From positions 12,501-76,500 of the forward strand of contig MU832128.1 in assembly GCA_029204225.1 (NCBI GenBank): a stretch of DNA of 64,000 nucleotides, written 5' to 3'. The notes under the pieces are model-generated. The model was not told the origin of the DNA. It was given only the letters and a program-made list of their open reading frames with translations, and did no database searches. Position numbers and translations under genes: made by a program. Within the stretch, counting starts at the first letter, position 1, and every line of letters begins with the position of its first letter. Positions 1 through 11,779 of this stretch are shown piece by piece. Source of the stretch: Diphasiastrum complanatum (taxonomy: Eukaryota; Streptophyta; Lycopodiopsida; Lycopodiales; Lycopodiaceae).

Positions 1-270
1 CTCGGCAGTCAATCTTACCAATTGAGGACAATGACTGCTTAGTCTATCTAGGTATTCATGGTATGCTTTAACCTGAAGACTTTCTTCAGTAGTCAATCTT
101 ATCCATTGAGGACAAGGCGTAGACATTGTAGATGTTGGTTCTTGCTATATAATTGGCCTTTTTGGGCTTGAATTTTTTGGATTGGCCTTTTAAAAAAGGA
201 TATACCCAAATTTGGTACTATGCTAGTGTTTGTTGCATTGTGGAACAATCAGAGTTTGGTTGAATCTTGC
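1..270. other. No gene recognised
   Basis: AT-rich flank with no supportable reading frame. A partial internal repetition is visible: a phrase around 'cagtcaatcttacc(a) attgaggacaa' occurs near positions 7-30 and again near 91-113, and weaker echoes follow near 270-300. It may be the edge of a repeat continuing outside the window. Confidence 0.4.
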
Positions 271-705
271 TCATTGAAGGACAATCATCAATCTTAGTCT
301 TTTCCTTCCCATCGTCTTGTGCCTTGAAGACTGCATGACCATGCTTGCTTGCAAGCCTTGTGCCAATTTTTTGCCAAGAGTTCTAGTTGCCACAAGTACC
401 AATTGTAATGTAGCATCCACTGTTTGTTGTAGAAGGCTCGGTAGAATTCTCGTAAATTCTATTGTTACAATTTGCTTGATGGATTCTACTAGTTCCATCT
501 CTTGTGATGTTGTAGTCATTTGAGTCTGAGGTGACGTTGTGCACTTTTTAAATGTGGGAGGATTGTCGTGTAATCCACTTGCCTCAAAACCAAGTGGCAC
601 TAAAAAAATTTGTTTGCAGTGCATCTTGAGTGGATTTGTCTGATAACATGGTACTTGTTGGTCCTTGTAAGATAATGCCATTTTATCTTTTTGTAATTGC
701 CTCAA
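271..705 (-). pseudogene. Uncharacterised 144-codon reading frame, possible gag-region remnant
   Basis: I do not recognise the product. The frame is open for 144 codons on the minus strand and is rich in Gln, Thr and Lys, with no membrane segment or known motif. It lies directly downstream, in the same orientation, of a decayed gag-like frame (951-1732), so it may be a further piece of that retroelement. There is no promoter or homologous domain to support a host gene. It could equally be a chance open frame. Confidence 0.2.
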
Positions 706-950
706 TGGACAATCTAGACATGGATGGTTGACGCCGCATTGTGAACACCAAGGTAAAAATATTGTTGGATCACCTCGATGTGGGCATTCTGATCGATGAT
801 GTCTTCCACCACATCCAAAACATCATACCATGTGCAGAATACCATCCCCTTGGAGGTGATAAGCATACACAGGGAACAAATGGCCCTTCTCACTCTCCAA
901 ATAGTAGAGTGGTAAGCTATTATGGTTTTCAATTAAACTCGAAAACATGC

Positions 951-1732
951 CTACAATATTACCAAGACTTTCACTCTACCTTTTTTGGTTGAGGATCTTC
1001 CTGATGTGCTCGGGACAAAACTCCTAACATCTGTTGAATGATTCTCTTGTTGGTTCGTCATCAAGTTTGACCTTTCTTGATTTTGACCTCCAACCTTATG
1101 GTCTGCATTATGCCCTTGATTTTTCAACCGAGGGTTTCGTAGTGGACAATTAGTGCGTGCATGGTCTCCAAAACAATATCCACACTGGTTCAATTGAAGA
1201 ATTTTCATTCAACAAGCTTAGGCTCATGTTGGTCATCTTTTGGCTGATCTTGGTCAACTTTGTGACATGTGGCACTTGGTTCTACCTCTTGACTCTGCTG
1301 TGAGGCCATGTCTTCCTCTCTTGCATGATTGGCTAACGTTGTAAATTTTGGTTCCTCTGATGCCCCATTCGATGACACAACAATAGAATAGGGATGATTC
1401 ACCTCCTCCATCGAGATCTTTACTTCCATAAGGGCGACATCTTGACAAATTTGTACAAATGAAGTATAGGATGCCAAGTCTGCCATGTCAAATATGATCT
1501 CATTGAGCAGTCCAGCATAGTAGTTCATCATTATGATTTCTGTAGGTAGAGGTAGATCACAACTATTCATGATGTTGTAAATTCTATAAGTGTATTGTTG
1601 AATTGTTTTCTCAGGGAACATCTGTACTTGGGACAACCATGCAAGTGGAGTCACCATAGCTAGACAGTGGAGTGTAGTAGAGATAGCTAGGTGTGGAATT
1701 GTTGCAGTGCCAATACAATGGTGGTGTTCCAA
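951..1732 (-). pseudogene. Decayed Ty3/gypsy-type Gag (capsid plus zinc-knuckle pieces)
   Basis: Two minus-strand frames lie head to tail and overlap by four bases near 1205. The upstream frame (1732 to 1205, 175 aa) has a capsid-like stretch: Trp, then 'FPEKTIQQYTYRI', then a hydrophobic 'YYAGLL' segment, as in retrotransposon Gag proteins. The downstream frame (1208 to 951) carries a cysteine cluster, 'CGYCFGDHARTNC', close to a CCHC zinc knuckle but with three residues where the consensus has four before the His. Gag packages element RNA. No protease or RT follows. The frame break and abnormal knuckle indicate a dead remnant. Assignment to gypsy rather than copia is an inference. Confidence 0.5.
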
Positions 1733-2844
1733 ATATTATTATTTTTTATTTTATTTAATTTTAAATTTTTTTTTTCCACAAGTCAGCAACGAGTCAAGAG
1801 CACGAATCAGAGGCGTGAGTCAGCAGTGCAAGTCAACTTTTTTGTTTTTTTGCACGAGTAGGGATGGCGAGTTAGGACACGAGTCAGAGATGGCGAGTGG
1901 TAAATAATTTTCACAGTTTGGTGTGAACGTAGACTAAGTTGTCTCACATATATAATAGTATGTCGTGAAGCTTCTTGGAAGGTAACATTGTAGCTTGAGC
2001 ATGAAGGTACTACTCTTGTCAGATAATACATCATTATTAAAATCCATCTGGATTTTAACAAATTAGATAAACATAAAAAATCATTTATTTTATGTAATTT
2101 GCAAACAAAAGAGAGCAAAATCTTCATCAGATCTTGATAACTTTTTGTTTCCTTGCAACCAACCTTCTTTGACTCGCAAGCAAAACTGCCCTGATGCACT
2201 GAAGCCACATATTGAAAGGCAAAGGTTACTTCCCAACCACCTTCCAAAAACATGAGAAAAACAGCCAAAAATTGTGAAAAAAATCCTAGAAAACTAAATT
2301 ACTTTAAAAACCAACCCTCAATCGATCTACTCTAGTTGCATCTAATAAAAATCTACTTAGAGCCAAGTAGGCGAAGATTAGCTCCAAAAATAGAAGAGAA
2401 AGTGAATATTTTTTTAGTTTTTGGTAATTTTTTGAAGGAAAGTTTCAAGCTTTTCTAAAAAAAATATCAGTATCTCTCTTTCAATCTTCAACCAACCTTT
2501 GTAAATAGAGGATGAGGACTCAAATGATGAGCCACACATTGGAATGTTTCCTTATACAATAGGGCAGACTACGACAATCTCTAAAAATATCAATTCAATT
2601 GTTGAAAAGGTGATGAACAAGTTTGAGAGTCAAAACAACAGACGCAAATGGACAAGGGAAGGCCTTCCTCACTGGAAGGCTCAGAAGGTGCTTGTAAAAA
2701 AATCATCACCAATAAAAAAGTAAAGAGTGTTTCCATGATGAGAGTTTGAAACAAAGATAAAGACATTAGGAGGTCAACATGCTCAACTTACTAAAGCTTG
2801 CGACAGCACGTTAGACCTTTTCTACAAGGGAAAATGTTTGGTGT
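1733..2844. other. Intergenic, no confident gene
   Basis: AT-rich. A 153-codon minus frame at 1807-2268 is open but matches no domain I know, so I do not call it a gene. The region 2510-2844 probably is degenerate gag sequence of the gypsy remnant that starts just downstream, because a cysteine pair at about 2838 reads into its zinc-knuckle frame. Confidence 0.35.
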
Positions 2845-2868
2845 GCTATTTGTGCTGGTAATCACACC

Positions 2869-3291
2869 ATGAATGAGTGTCCAATGATGAAACGACGAAC
2901 AATTGATACTTATTGTCATTTGTGCAATTCTACTGAACATAAAATAGCCTTTTGTTCATTTAATCCCCCCCTAGGTTTGCCAGCCGACTATCAGAATGAA
3001 TACAAAACCCAAAAGGGTAATGACACTATATGGGTCACAATTGACCGTCTGACCAAAATGGCTCACTTTATTCCGACCGAAACAACTATTAGAGCTCCAG
3101 AGTTAGCAAGGTTGTTTGTAGATGGGCTATTTAAATTGTACACTCTACCTTCCAGTATAGTTGATGTGCCACTTTTATTGGACAAAGAGAAAGAAAAGAT
3201 AGATATTCTTGATGCCTCAAGTCAAATCTCCCAGAAGTTACAAATGCCATTGGCCAAAAAATCCAAAGTAAGACTAAGATTAACTCCTTAG
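2869..3291 (+). pseudogene. Chimeric frame: Gag zinc-knuckle joined to an integrase fragment
   Basis: A 140-codon open frame. Residues 1-45 are cysteine/histidine rich (two C-x2-C type clusters typical of Gag nucleocapsid). From about residue 58 the text changes to a Ty3-type integrase core phrase ('TIDRLTKMAHFIPT', then 'LARLFVDGLFKLY'). After about residue 95 it becomes a Lys-rich linker of unknown origin. Gag and integrase are normally more than 500 codons apart in this family, so this is a rearrangement, not a native domain order. Ordinary RT sequence follows at 3343. Protein expression is unlikely. Confidence 0.55.
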
Positions 3292-3342
3292 ATCAAGAAT
3301 GAGAGCATGATATGTTAGAGCATTTCAAAAGTTATACTCTAG

Positions 3343-3892
3343 ATGATGTGGTCATTATATTACCAAAAGCCCATCAAGCACCTAAGAAAGAAGTTCCATA
3401 ACTATGATGGGCCAGCTAGGACATTGGTTGAGTATCAAGATTGTTTTGCTTGGTCCTACAAAGATTTGAAGGGTGTTCCTACCTCAGTGGTTGAGCATAC
3501 TATTCCGTTGGTACCAGATGCAGTTCCGAAAATAACCAAATTTTATCGATGTAATCCAAATTTCATAGAATTGATCAAGAAAGAGTTGCAATGGTTATTG
3601 GATGTTGATTTCCTTTATGAGATCGAGTGCACATAGTGGATTTCACCAATTGTCATTGAACCAAAGAAATTAGCAAGATGCGCATTTGCGTGAATCTGAA
3701 GGCTTTAAATGCAGTTACATGGAAGGATCATTTTTCGTTAACTTTCACATAAATCATTTTGGATCGCCCTGTTGGTGCCGAAGTTTATATTTCTTGGATG
3801 GATTCAGTGGATACAATCAGGTCAACATTGCACATGCTGATAAACACAAACTTTATCTTATTTTTTGTAGATCTAGCATGATCTATATATAA
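3343..3892 (+). pseudogene. Gypsy reverse transcriptase fragment, frameshifted
   Basis: The frame 3343-3636 reads 'YQDCFAWSYKDLKGVP', then 'CNPNFIELIKKELQWLLD', the N-terminal finger region of Ty3-type RT. A stop follows at the expected 'SPIV' motif. A shifted frame at 3686-3892 resumes with 'FLDGFSGYNQVNIA', the palm region. The conserved F/Y-x-DD box is not present in this piece. Compared with the copy at 37105-37551 (minus), this one carries extra stops and a frameshift. Confidence 0.7.
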
Positions 3893-4539
3893 GTTGATAA
3901 TTGTACTTATTTGGAATATTAAAGCCTAAGAGTCATTTGAGAAGCTAAAGAATGCCTTAATATCTGTAGCAATAATAAGAGCATCAAATTTGACTTTTGA
4001 ATTTTATGTTTATACTGATGCTACTGGATCAATCTTAATACAAGAAAAAAATTTCAATTAGATTTGCTAGTCATCAATTGAATGATGCTTAAGTGAATCT
4101 AGTCCACAATGGAACATGAAGCTTTAGCAATGAGTTTTTTTTACTAAGAAATATCGTCATTATCTGATGGCGACGCATTTCCTTTTTATACATATCATCA
4201 ACAAGGCATGCAATACTGGACATATTACAAGATGGATAATATTATTATCAAAGTTTGATTTTCGTGTTGTGGTTTGAAAGGAAAAACAACATTGTATCGC
4301 AAATCATGTGTCCAGTATACAGTCATCACCAGTTAATACTAAAGTGGATTATGAGCTACCTAATGCCACATTAATTTATGTGAAAGCGATACCTTAGTGA
4401 TAGTGTGGAGTATTTGATGCATGGTCAACCTAATGATTCATTAACAAAAGTTCAACAATAAAGATTATTGGTGAAGGCACAACCTTCTCCGTTGATCGCA
4501 AGTTAGTTGTATCAAAGAGGAGCGGATGATATTCTTTGA

Positions 4540-5115
4540 CAATGTATTTTGCTGCATGAAGTGCCATATCTAGTTATGTTATCACATAATGGAATGGAAA
4601 GAGGTCATTTTGTAGTGGATATTATAGTTCGCAAGATTTTGCAATCAGGTTGTTGGTGGCCTTCTATTCATAAGGATATTGAAAGGTTTATTCATTCATG
4701 TGATGTTTGCTCTTCGACCGACTAAACAACATTATGAACCATTACATCTAGTGTTAGTGGAAGTTTTGTTTGAGAATCGGGGACTTGACTATGTTGGTTC
4801 GCTACATCTAGAGGCATGTGTTACTCAAGCACGATACATTATTGTGGCAATGGACAATATGACCAAACGGGTTGAAGCAAGCATTGTGCAAGTTGTTGAT
4901 GCAACATCAACTGCATAATTTTTGTATGAAAACATCATTGTTCGATTTGGATGTCTTGTGGAGATCATGAGTGATAGAAAAACTCATTTCATTAGTGAGA
5001 AAATTAGATGTCTATTGGAAGAATTGTTTGTAATTCATTGGTTAGTGCACCATACTATCCGAGGGAAAATGGACAAGTGGAATCTTCTGACAATATTCTA
5101 TGTAGTATTTTGACT
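4540..5115 (+). pseudogene. Gypsy integrase fragment
   Basis: Zinc-binding region: 'GHF', then 'ILQSGCWWPSIHKDIE', then 'CDVC', followed by stops. The catalytic core is split over frames 4679-4918 ('GLDYVGSLH', first Asp) and 4922-5113 ('YENIIVRFGCLVEIMSDRKTHF', second Asp). The final Glu region is garbled. DNA integration of element cDNA would be the ancestral role; this copy is dead. Confidence 0.65.
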
Positions 5116-5250
5116 AAAATTGTTGAGGCTAGCCGATTGGATTGGGAACACAAGTTGCATGCTACATTATGGGCATTCTAAATAGCTTGTAAGTTAGTGC
5201 GAATCATATGCCATTTGGCTTATGGTCAAGATGCTATTATGCTGATCGAA

Positions 5251-5746
5251 TTTTTGGTACCATCTTTGCGAATAACAGCTACTGAACGGTTAGATGAGGT
5301 GAAATCATTGCAACATAATGAACCTCCAATAGCTTCATTTCCATCAGCAAAACTAGCCAAGAATGCTAGTACAAATCCAACATCAAAGTGATGCTCACCG
5401 ATGTAGCTAGTTTTACCATATCTTGACAATTTGCACACATCCACATGAAAATGCTCAAACATGAGATTGAACAAGGAATGGTGAACTCCTGCAACTTTGC
5501 CACAACATGAAAGTCAACGAAGGACGAACGACTTGCGAAAGTCAGCGTGCTTCTCAAACTGATAATTAATCGCTCTATTTTTGTGCATCTCCTTGTGTTG
5601 TGCCATATGTCTTGATTGCTTGAATGGAATGTGTTCTATGATGTGCAGTCACGTGTCTAGGTTCATGTGAAGCTTCCGCGCAAAAGAAAATTCAAAGACA
5701 CAAATTCGTTCGCACCAACAAAACAAAAAACAACAGTTTTGTGACA
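5251..5746 (+). other. Probable 3' part of a copia LTR and upstream spacer
   Basis: No coding sequence. Because a primer-binding site begins at 5747, the bases immediately upstream, ending '...ttttgtgaca', should be the 3' end of that element's 5' LTR. The LTR start could not be placed, and no second copy downstream was recognised. Confidence 0.4.
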
Positions 5747-5760
5747 TGGTATCAAAGCCC
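5747..5760 (+). other. Primer-binding site, initiator-tRNA-Met type
   Basis: The sequence 'tggtatcaaagccc' directly follows a CA dinucleotide that would end an LTR. The common plant copia site is 'tggtatcagagc', complementary to the 3' end of initiator tRNA-Met; here one base of that core differs. A gag start ('atggctacaacaatccag') follows at about 5811. Confidence 0.65.
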
Positions 5761-6168
5761 ACGGGTTACCACTACTGATATCCCAGCAGTGATTTTCTAG
5801 ACAACGCAATATGGCTACAACAATCCAGACAAGAGTAGCAATCAGTGTTGATGGCGCAAATTACAAGATCTGAAAATTCAAGATCAAAACACTTTTGAAG
5901 GGCGAAAGCATCTGGTCAGTGACCGAACTCTCAGAGGTGCAACCTCCAGAGGGAGACCCGAGGAGAGCTGAATGGATAAAAAAAAAAAAAGCGTGCAATG
6001 GCGATCATTGTTTCATCCATAAATGAAGATCTGCTCATGTAGATTGAAGACTTCGAAAGCAGTCATGCAACGTGGGAAAGATTAAAACAGAAGTGAGAAG
6101 TAAAGACTGCAGCTTCAGTCATGCACCTTCATAATCACCTACAATCTATATGATGGGATGGCAACTAG

Positions 6169-6996
6169 TTGGATCAGCACGTTGAGAAGATCAGAACAAT
6201 CTTCGCTCAACTCGCTGCATCAGGACAGGAGCACCAGGTCCCAGCACCACAACAACTGATGTACTTCATAAAGTCTCTACCGATTTTCTATCAGCCTTTG
6301 AGAATGCTCATATTGAGTCTGCCAAATATGACATTCGATAAAGCAGTCAGTCTTGTTGCTGATGAGAGGCTGATGAGAGACAAAGGAGAGAGAAGCAATG
6401 ATCAAGAGAAGGCCCTCTTCACGAAAGGAAAGAAGAAAAATAAGAACAAACCCAGATTCGAGAAGACGAAGTCCTCGAATCAACAATCTGGTATTCGAGA
6501 TTTGTTCGACGACAACACATGCCGCATGATCAAGAAAATGACAAACAAGTTGTTGACGGTCGGATGCAGAGAAGGAAACCTCTACCAGGCCAAGATAATC
6601 AGCAACTCTGATAGCATATTAAATGCATCAGAAAATGAAGATCAATTCTGGCATAGGAGAATGTATCATCTGAACATCTGGAGCCTGTATGACATGTGCA
6701 AGAAAGACATAGTCACAGGTCTCAGGATATCAAGGCCCAAAACTGAGTTCTGTGAAGCTTGTCATAAAGGCAAACAACATCGAAATCCATTCACGCATGA
6801 GGGAAGAAGAGCCAAGGAAGTTCTTGAGCTCATCCACTCTGATGTCTGTGGACTGATGAAGATGGATTCGCTCTCAAGTTCGAGGTATTTTCTGAGGTTC
6901 ATAGATGATTACAGCCAGATGACCACAATCTACTACCTAAAGAAGAAATCTGAAGTGTTTGATTCCTTCAAGAAATTCATGGCAATTGCAGAGTGA
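6169..6996 (+). pseudogene. Copia Gag-integrase fusion frame
   Basis: A 275-codon open frame. Residues 1-85 are Gag (UBN2-type: 'IRTIFAQLAASGQE', then 'SLPNMTFDKAVSLVADE'). A basic Lys/Arg-rich segment follows (95-115). From about residue 155 come the pre-integrase His-His-Cys-Cys region ('FWHRRMYHL', 'CEACHKGKQHR') and the start of the integrase core ('LIHSDVCG', 'FIDDYSQMTTIYYLKKKSEV'). The zinc knuckle and the aspartic protease that should separate them are missing, so an internal deletion rejoined gag to pol in frame. The frame ends at a stop where copia elements normally continue. Confidence 0.7.
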
Positions 6997-6999
6997 CAC

Positions 7000-7617
7000 A
7001 CCTCGAAGAGGATTCAGATCATCAGATATGATAATGGAAGTGAATACAAAAGCACATAATTCTCAAGATTCTGTCAAGAACAGGAAATAGAACAATAGTT
7101 CACTCCTGCATACACACCAAAATACAATGGTGTCGCAGAAAGAAGAAACAGAACGCTAGTCGTAGGAGCCAGATGCATGATGGCACATGTTCGATTGCCA
7201 AGTCAATTCAAGGCTGAGGCAATAACTGCAGCAGTACACCTATAGAATAGATCAACAATGACAGCACTGGAAAACAAGACACCATATGAAATGTGGACAG
7301 GTAGAAAGCCTGATCTATCATATGTACGTGTGTTCAGATGTGCAATATATAAGCACATTTCAAAAGAAAAAAGAAACAAGCTCGATGATAAACCAGAGCA
7401 AATCGTCATGGTCAAGTACTTGAACGGAACACAGGTGTACAAACTCTACGATCCAACCATGAAAAAGGTTGTTTCGAGCAGAGATGTGAAGTTCGATGAG
7501 GCCACATTCTCTGGACTAAAAGACGAAAGAGGCCATGAGATCTTCACACTGCTGCCCATTCAAGAGGGTTATCGAGGACAATCATCAAACCAGAATGCAG
7601 AGCCCCAGACTCCAGAG
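7000..7617 (+). pseudogene. Copia integrase core/C-terminal fragment
   Basis: From about 7016, 'IRYDNGSEY' (second catalytic Asp), then 'GVAERRNRTLV' (catalytic Glu region) are readable in one frame with internal stops. The frame 7258-7617 continues with 'KTPYEMWTGRKPDLSYVRVFRC' and 'VYKLYDPTMKKVVSSRDVKFDE', the post-catalytic integrase domain of copia elements. Confidence 0.7.
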
Positions 7618-7836
7618 TAGCAGGAAGCAGAAGATCAAACCCACGAACAAGAAACGTTTGAGCAGCGACGAAACGAATCTAGAAGGTCAACAAGACAAAG
7701 AAGACTTCCAGACCATTACTCTAACAATCTTCAGTGGAGCGAAGACACACAGTTCTAGTACTACAGCTTCACCGAAGAGCCAACAACATACCAAGAAGCT
7801 ATCTAGAGTCCAGAGGGAGAATTCTGGAAGCAGACA

Positions 7837-8517
7837 ATGTTAGAGGAGATCGAGTCGATGAGGCGAAACGAGGCATGGACACTAGAGCCACTGCCAGAAA
7901 ACAAGAAAATCGTCGACTGCAAGTGGATATATAAGAAGAAGATGAAATCAAATGGCACCATTGGCCGCTACAAGGCAAGGCTTGTCGTAAAGGGCTACAC
8001 ACATAGATATGATGTTGATTATTTCAACACATATTTGCCGATGGTCAAGATGGCAAGCATACGACTACTCCTTGCATACGCCACGCATCACAATATGAAA
8101 ATTCACCAAATTGATGTGAAAACAGCCTTTCTCCACACAGATCTAGAGGAGAAAATCTTCATGTAGTAGCCTGAAGGATTTGAAGACCCCGACAATGACA
8201 ATATGTCTGTCGGTTGCAGAGATGCATCTATGGTCTAAAACTGGCATCACGAGCTTGGTACAAGAAGCTCGATGGTCTTCTGAAGTCTCTAGACCTCAAT
8301 CCTATACAACCGGACTATAATGTCTATAGTAGGAAAGGATTTTGTGACACTGACTATTTTCGTGGATGATTCCCTGCTGATAGAAAACTCCTTGATGCTG
8401 ATCAAAGACACAAAAGTCAGATTTCTAAAAGTTATGAGATCACAGATCTTGGAGAAACAACAAAATGCCTTGGGTTGGAGATCAGAAGAGATCGAACAAA
8501 GGGCAAAATGCATTTGA
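7837..8517 (+). pseudogene. Copia reverse transcriptase fragment
   Basis: The frame 7837-8166 has the RT N-terminal signature 'WTLEPLPENKKIVDCKWIYK', then 'YKARLVVKGY' and 'IHQIDVKTAFLH', ending in a stop just after 'EEKIFM'. A shifted frame 8320-8517 has 'LTIFVDDSLLI', the catalytic x-V-D-D box. Several frame breaks separate the two. No RNase H is found. Confidence 0.7.
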
Positions 8518-8649
8518 GTCAGTTAGAATATGCCAGAAAGGTGCAACAACATAAAATAAACATCTACACACAAGATTGAAATATATCACCAATATATTGC
8601 ACCAATGGATAGTAGAACCCAAAGAGAACCATGTATAAGCATGAACGAC

Positions 8650-8653
<4 letters not shown>

Positions 8654-8735
<82 letters not shown>
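8654..8735 (+). repeat. (GA)41 microsatellite
   Basis: An uninterrupted dinucleotide GA run of 82 bp. The Ser-Leu repeat frame that can be read on the opposite strand is a translation of this run, not a gene. Confidence 0.98.
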
Positions 8736-8738
<3 letters not shown>

Positions 8739-11700
8739 TCTTCTCTTCCCATGAGTTACATCCTTTTATAGCAGGTCCAAACCTAAATTTAAACTTTGGT
8801 TTCCTTCCATAATGATAACCCTACTATTTTTGTGACTAGATTCAATGTATCTACTACTCAAATTGAATCTCTCCAAAACTTGTGTTCTATGGTTTCCCAA
8901 ACTTTCCAAAAGTTTTTATTCAAATGCCCTTAGAACAATATAACTTTGAAAAGTCAAACTCTAAGTCTAATATGAAAATTGGCCTCAATTGCCAAATAGA
9001 CAAATATGACCAAAATAGCAAAACTAGTTGAAATTTTTCACAACCGGAGGAGTTTTTGCAAATACTATTCTTCTCCACTTGGGTTGTTCACGAAGTGCTG
9101 ATAATTTATCCAGTTCCTTGTCTGCTTCAACTTTAGAATTTTTAAACTTAAGAACCCAGCCACACCGATAAGATTCATGCGGATGTGGTTTCAAAATTTC
9201 TTGAATTTGCTGTTTGATGGTGACCAATTGTTTAAAAGTGCTTTTTGCTTATATTCTTCTTGTATATGGGCCAAATATGTTACCTGTTGCACCACTTGAA
9301 ACTTCTTCAATTATCATTTGGCTAACATCCATCAATCCTGACCTGCATCCCCCTGCCCTTGATCCTAATCGAACCTTGTTGGTGAGAAGGTAGGCATGGT
9401 AGAAATCTAGGTTTGAGAAAATGCTTGAAGCACAACAATAGCTTATTGTTTGTATTTCTTTATTGTTTCTTTTGTCTTTGCAAGATCCTATGTGGCCATC
9501 AGCTTATATGAATCAAATATGGCCTAAAATTCTGACAAAGCTAATTTGTATATCAACTTTGTGGACCAGGTAGCTTATTTCCTGCTGAGAGACTGGGCTT
9601 GTTGTTGCTGGTATATGGAGCAAGTTGGCTCTTTTTATGGCCACAACATCCAATTATTTTAATATCATCTTCTTTTCTAACTATGCCATATGCAATTGTC
9701 CCTAGAGAAAAGAGCGGGAACCAAGAGGGATCGATAGTGCGTCTAGCACTTGAAAACTAGCTCGTGGAGATGCTAGTACATCTTGATGGGCTACTTGTTC
9801 TTTTTTGTAGTCTTGGAACTAATATATTTCCTACTTCGAAACAAGAGGCCTGGAAGGGAGGAGGACTGAAAGGCATTTTAAATTGCATATTTGTATCTAA
9901 AGGATTGGAGTCATTGATCAGATTCATGAACATCTAGGTAGATGACGATAAATTTGTCATATGGGGGGGTGAAACGGGTTGCACTTCCACAACTTTGATA
10001 GTAGAACCAATTGTTATGAAAGGCAAATGGAGGATTCAGTGATGAGGGTGGTTGTAGAGGATGAGAGGATGGGAAGACCAGTGCGGGTTGCAACAGGCAG
10101 TTGAGCAACAGTTGGCGGTGGTGGTTGGGTATGTCTTGTTCATGAAAGGTGTAGCTCGAACCTAGTTTAGAAACCACCTTGTTGGGTGCTGATCGGACTC
10201 AATAATCACCAAACAAAGAAAACAATGAAAAAAATTTAAAGTATCCAATCAAATTACATAATTTAGACGATTACTTACATTCTTCTTTCGACTGGTAGAA
10301 TATCTGGGTAGGTGTCTTAGACAACCACGAAGAGAGCGAAACAATTAGGCATCTGTGGCAGTTGTGCACTCTTCGAATCATATATTCTATGTTAGTTATT
10401 GGAGTGAGTATCAATAACAAAAAGAAAAATAATCACAAAGCATTCTATGGTACTAACACATGTAAAGAAAATAGAGAATATGTATAGTATCTATTGCGAT
10501 AACAACGATTAGATCATGAATAATCATGTGTCCACAAATGGTTCACAGTACTGATGCACTATGTGCTATGATTCTACTATGTTGATCACATATTAAAACA
10601 ATATCTTTACTTCTTGAATTGCTTTCACTCTCTCTTGAGATATCCGATTTTGAGAAATTAGATAATATGATACAATTTAGTTCATACTTGAACTCTAGTT
10701 TTGCCTCATGCATCAAATTATGATCTATGCAATGCATGTATATTCTCTTGTTCTGATTTATCGTATAGATATAAGTTTACAAATATCGGGCTAACTCGTG
10801 GGTTTGTAGAGTTTACAATATAAGACTAAACTGTTTAGTGTAAACTGTACAGTAAGCAAACATGAAACTAGGCACTTATTGTGTAACAACATGCTCCAAC
10901 GATGGCATAGTCCAGAGTAGATTCAGTAGAGGAAGAGCCCCATTTCGAGTGGTACCATTTGACAGTCAAATCTATTGAATCTCGAAAGTATTCGAGTCGA
11001 GTCGAGTGGTTGACTTGTTGATGGTGAGTCGAGAGACTTGAACTTGAATATAGTTTGAGTGTCAAGTCAACTTTTTCTCTACGTTAAATGTGCATGTATT
11101 TCTACAGATTGTCTCGAATGTGTGTGTAAAGCTATAGACTATCTTGAAAAATAGCTCATTTATGTAGACTATTATAGAGAATGGATATCTACATTGTACA
11201 GGAGTACTCAGAAGATGAATTTAGGTGAGTAGGAGTAAGATTCTGTGTTCAACGGTTTGTGCATCGCAATGCATTCTTCTTCATACTCTCTCATTGATCC
11301 TATATGTAAACAACTGAGAAATAGATTAAGCTAATCTACTTTAATCAAAAGAATGCATTAATCTAATTGCAACTGCTTTTGGTTGCCTGTCACTTTCTTC
11401 CATGCCTTAGTCGTTTTTTGCTCTTCACGCTGCAAAAGCTGGAAAAACAGGTCGATGTCGCATTTTGAAAATGTGAAGGTCAGTGAAAAATGTGTTTTAG
11501 GTCATTTTGGCAATGTTACAAAAATGCAAAAACACCGAAGGTCTGTGTGTCGCACATTTCTCAAAAAAGATGAAAAACTCAAAGCTTTGTTAAAATATAC
11601 TATAAGTCATTTTTTCGACCAACAATTGGTTTTTCAGAAAACGCGAACTATGCGAAACACAGTTCAAATATGCAGCGTGTGCGAAGCTTAGTTAAGAAAT

Positions 11701-11779
11701 GCAGCAATCCAAAAAATACAAGGAACCAAAGCTTTGACACTTAGAAACTTTAGGTTTCTTCATTTACTCTAAACTTTCT
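8736..11779. other. Long intergenic stretch, no confident gene
   Basis: AT-rich with no protein domain recognised. Two short frames were considered. One is 9024-9227 minus (67 aa), whose stretch 'ESYRCGWVLKFKNSKVEAD' has a coding-like composition and may be an exon scrap. The other is 9911-10177 minus, Pro/Ser-rich. A purine-rich 'cgagtcgagtcgagt' patch lies near 10995. The end (11700-11780) merges into the copia remnant that follows. Confidence 0.4.
9024..9227 (-). other. Possible exon scrap, unknown product
   Basis: A 67-codon minus frame with a fairly even, charged composition and three Trp, unlike the low-complexity frames around it. I recognise no domain. It has no visible start context or neighbours, so it could be chance. 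Confidence 0.15.

Larger units (their letters stand above)
2830..5250 (+). mobile_element. Degenerate Ty3/gypsy retrotransposon (gag knuckle, RT, RNase H, integrase)
   Basis: Pieces of a gypsy polyprotein occur in the canonical order on the plus strand, broken by many stops and frame changes. They are: cysteine clusters of Gag (about 2840-2960), RT fingers and palm (3343-3892), RNase H (about 3940-4330), the integrase zinc-binding HHCC region (about 4550-4715, ending in 'CDVC') and the integrase catalytic core (4740-5113). The same family recurs at 12480-14030 and, in opposite orientation, at 35190-37955; phrases such as 'YLMATHF' and 'CNTGHITRW' are shared. No LTR could be delimited. It cannot encode working protein. 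Confidence 0.75.
5747..8530 (+). mobile_element. Degenerate Ty1/copia retrotransposon
   Basis: Plus-strand copia remnant in canonical order: primer-binding site, gag with stops (from 5811), a gag-integrase fusion (6169-6996), integrase C-terminal part (7000-7617), linker (7620-7836) and RT (7837-8517). RNase H and a 3' LTR are not recognisable; coding similarity fades at about 8530, shortly before the (GA)41 repeat. At least eight stops or frameshifts make it non-functional. It is not closely similar to the copia copies at 14845, 42224 or 57379, so it represents an older, separate family. Confidence 0.8.

Noticed and set aside
1807-2268. 153-codon minus-strand frame as a gene
   Set aside because: No recognisable domain, composition of random AT-rich sequence, no supporting signals.
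8564-8752. Minus-strand frame rich in Ser-Leu
   Set aside because: It is a translation of the (GA)41 microsatellite.
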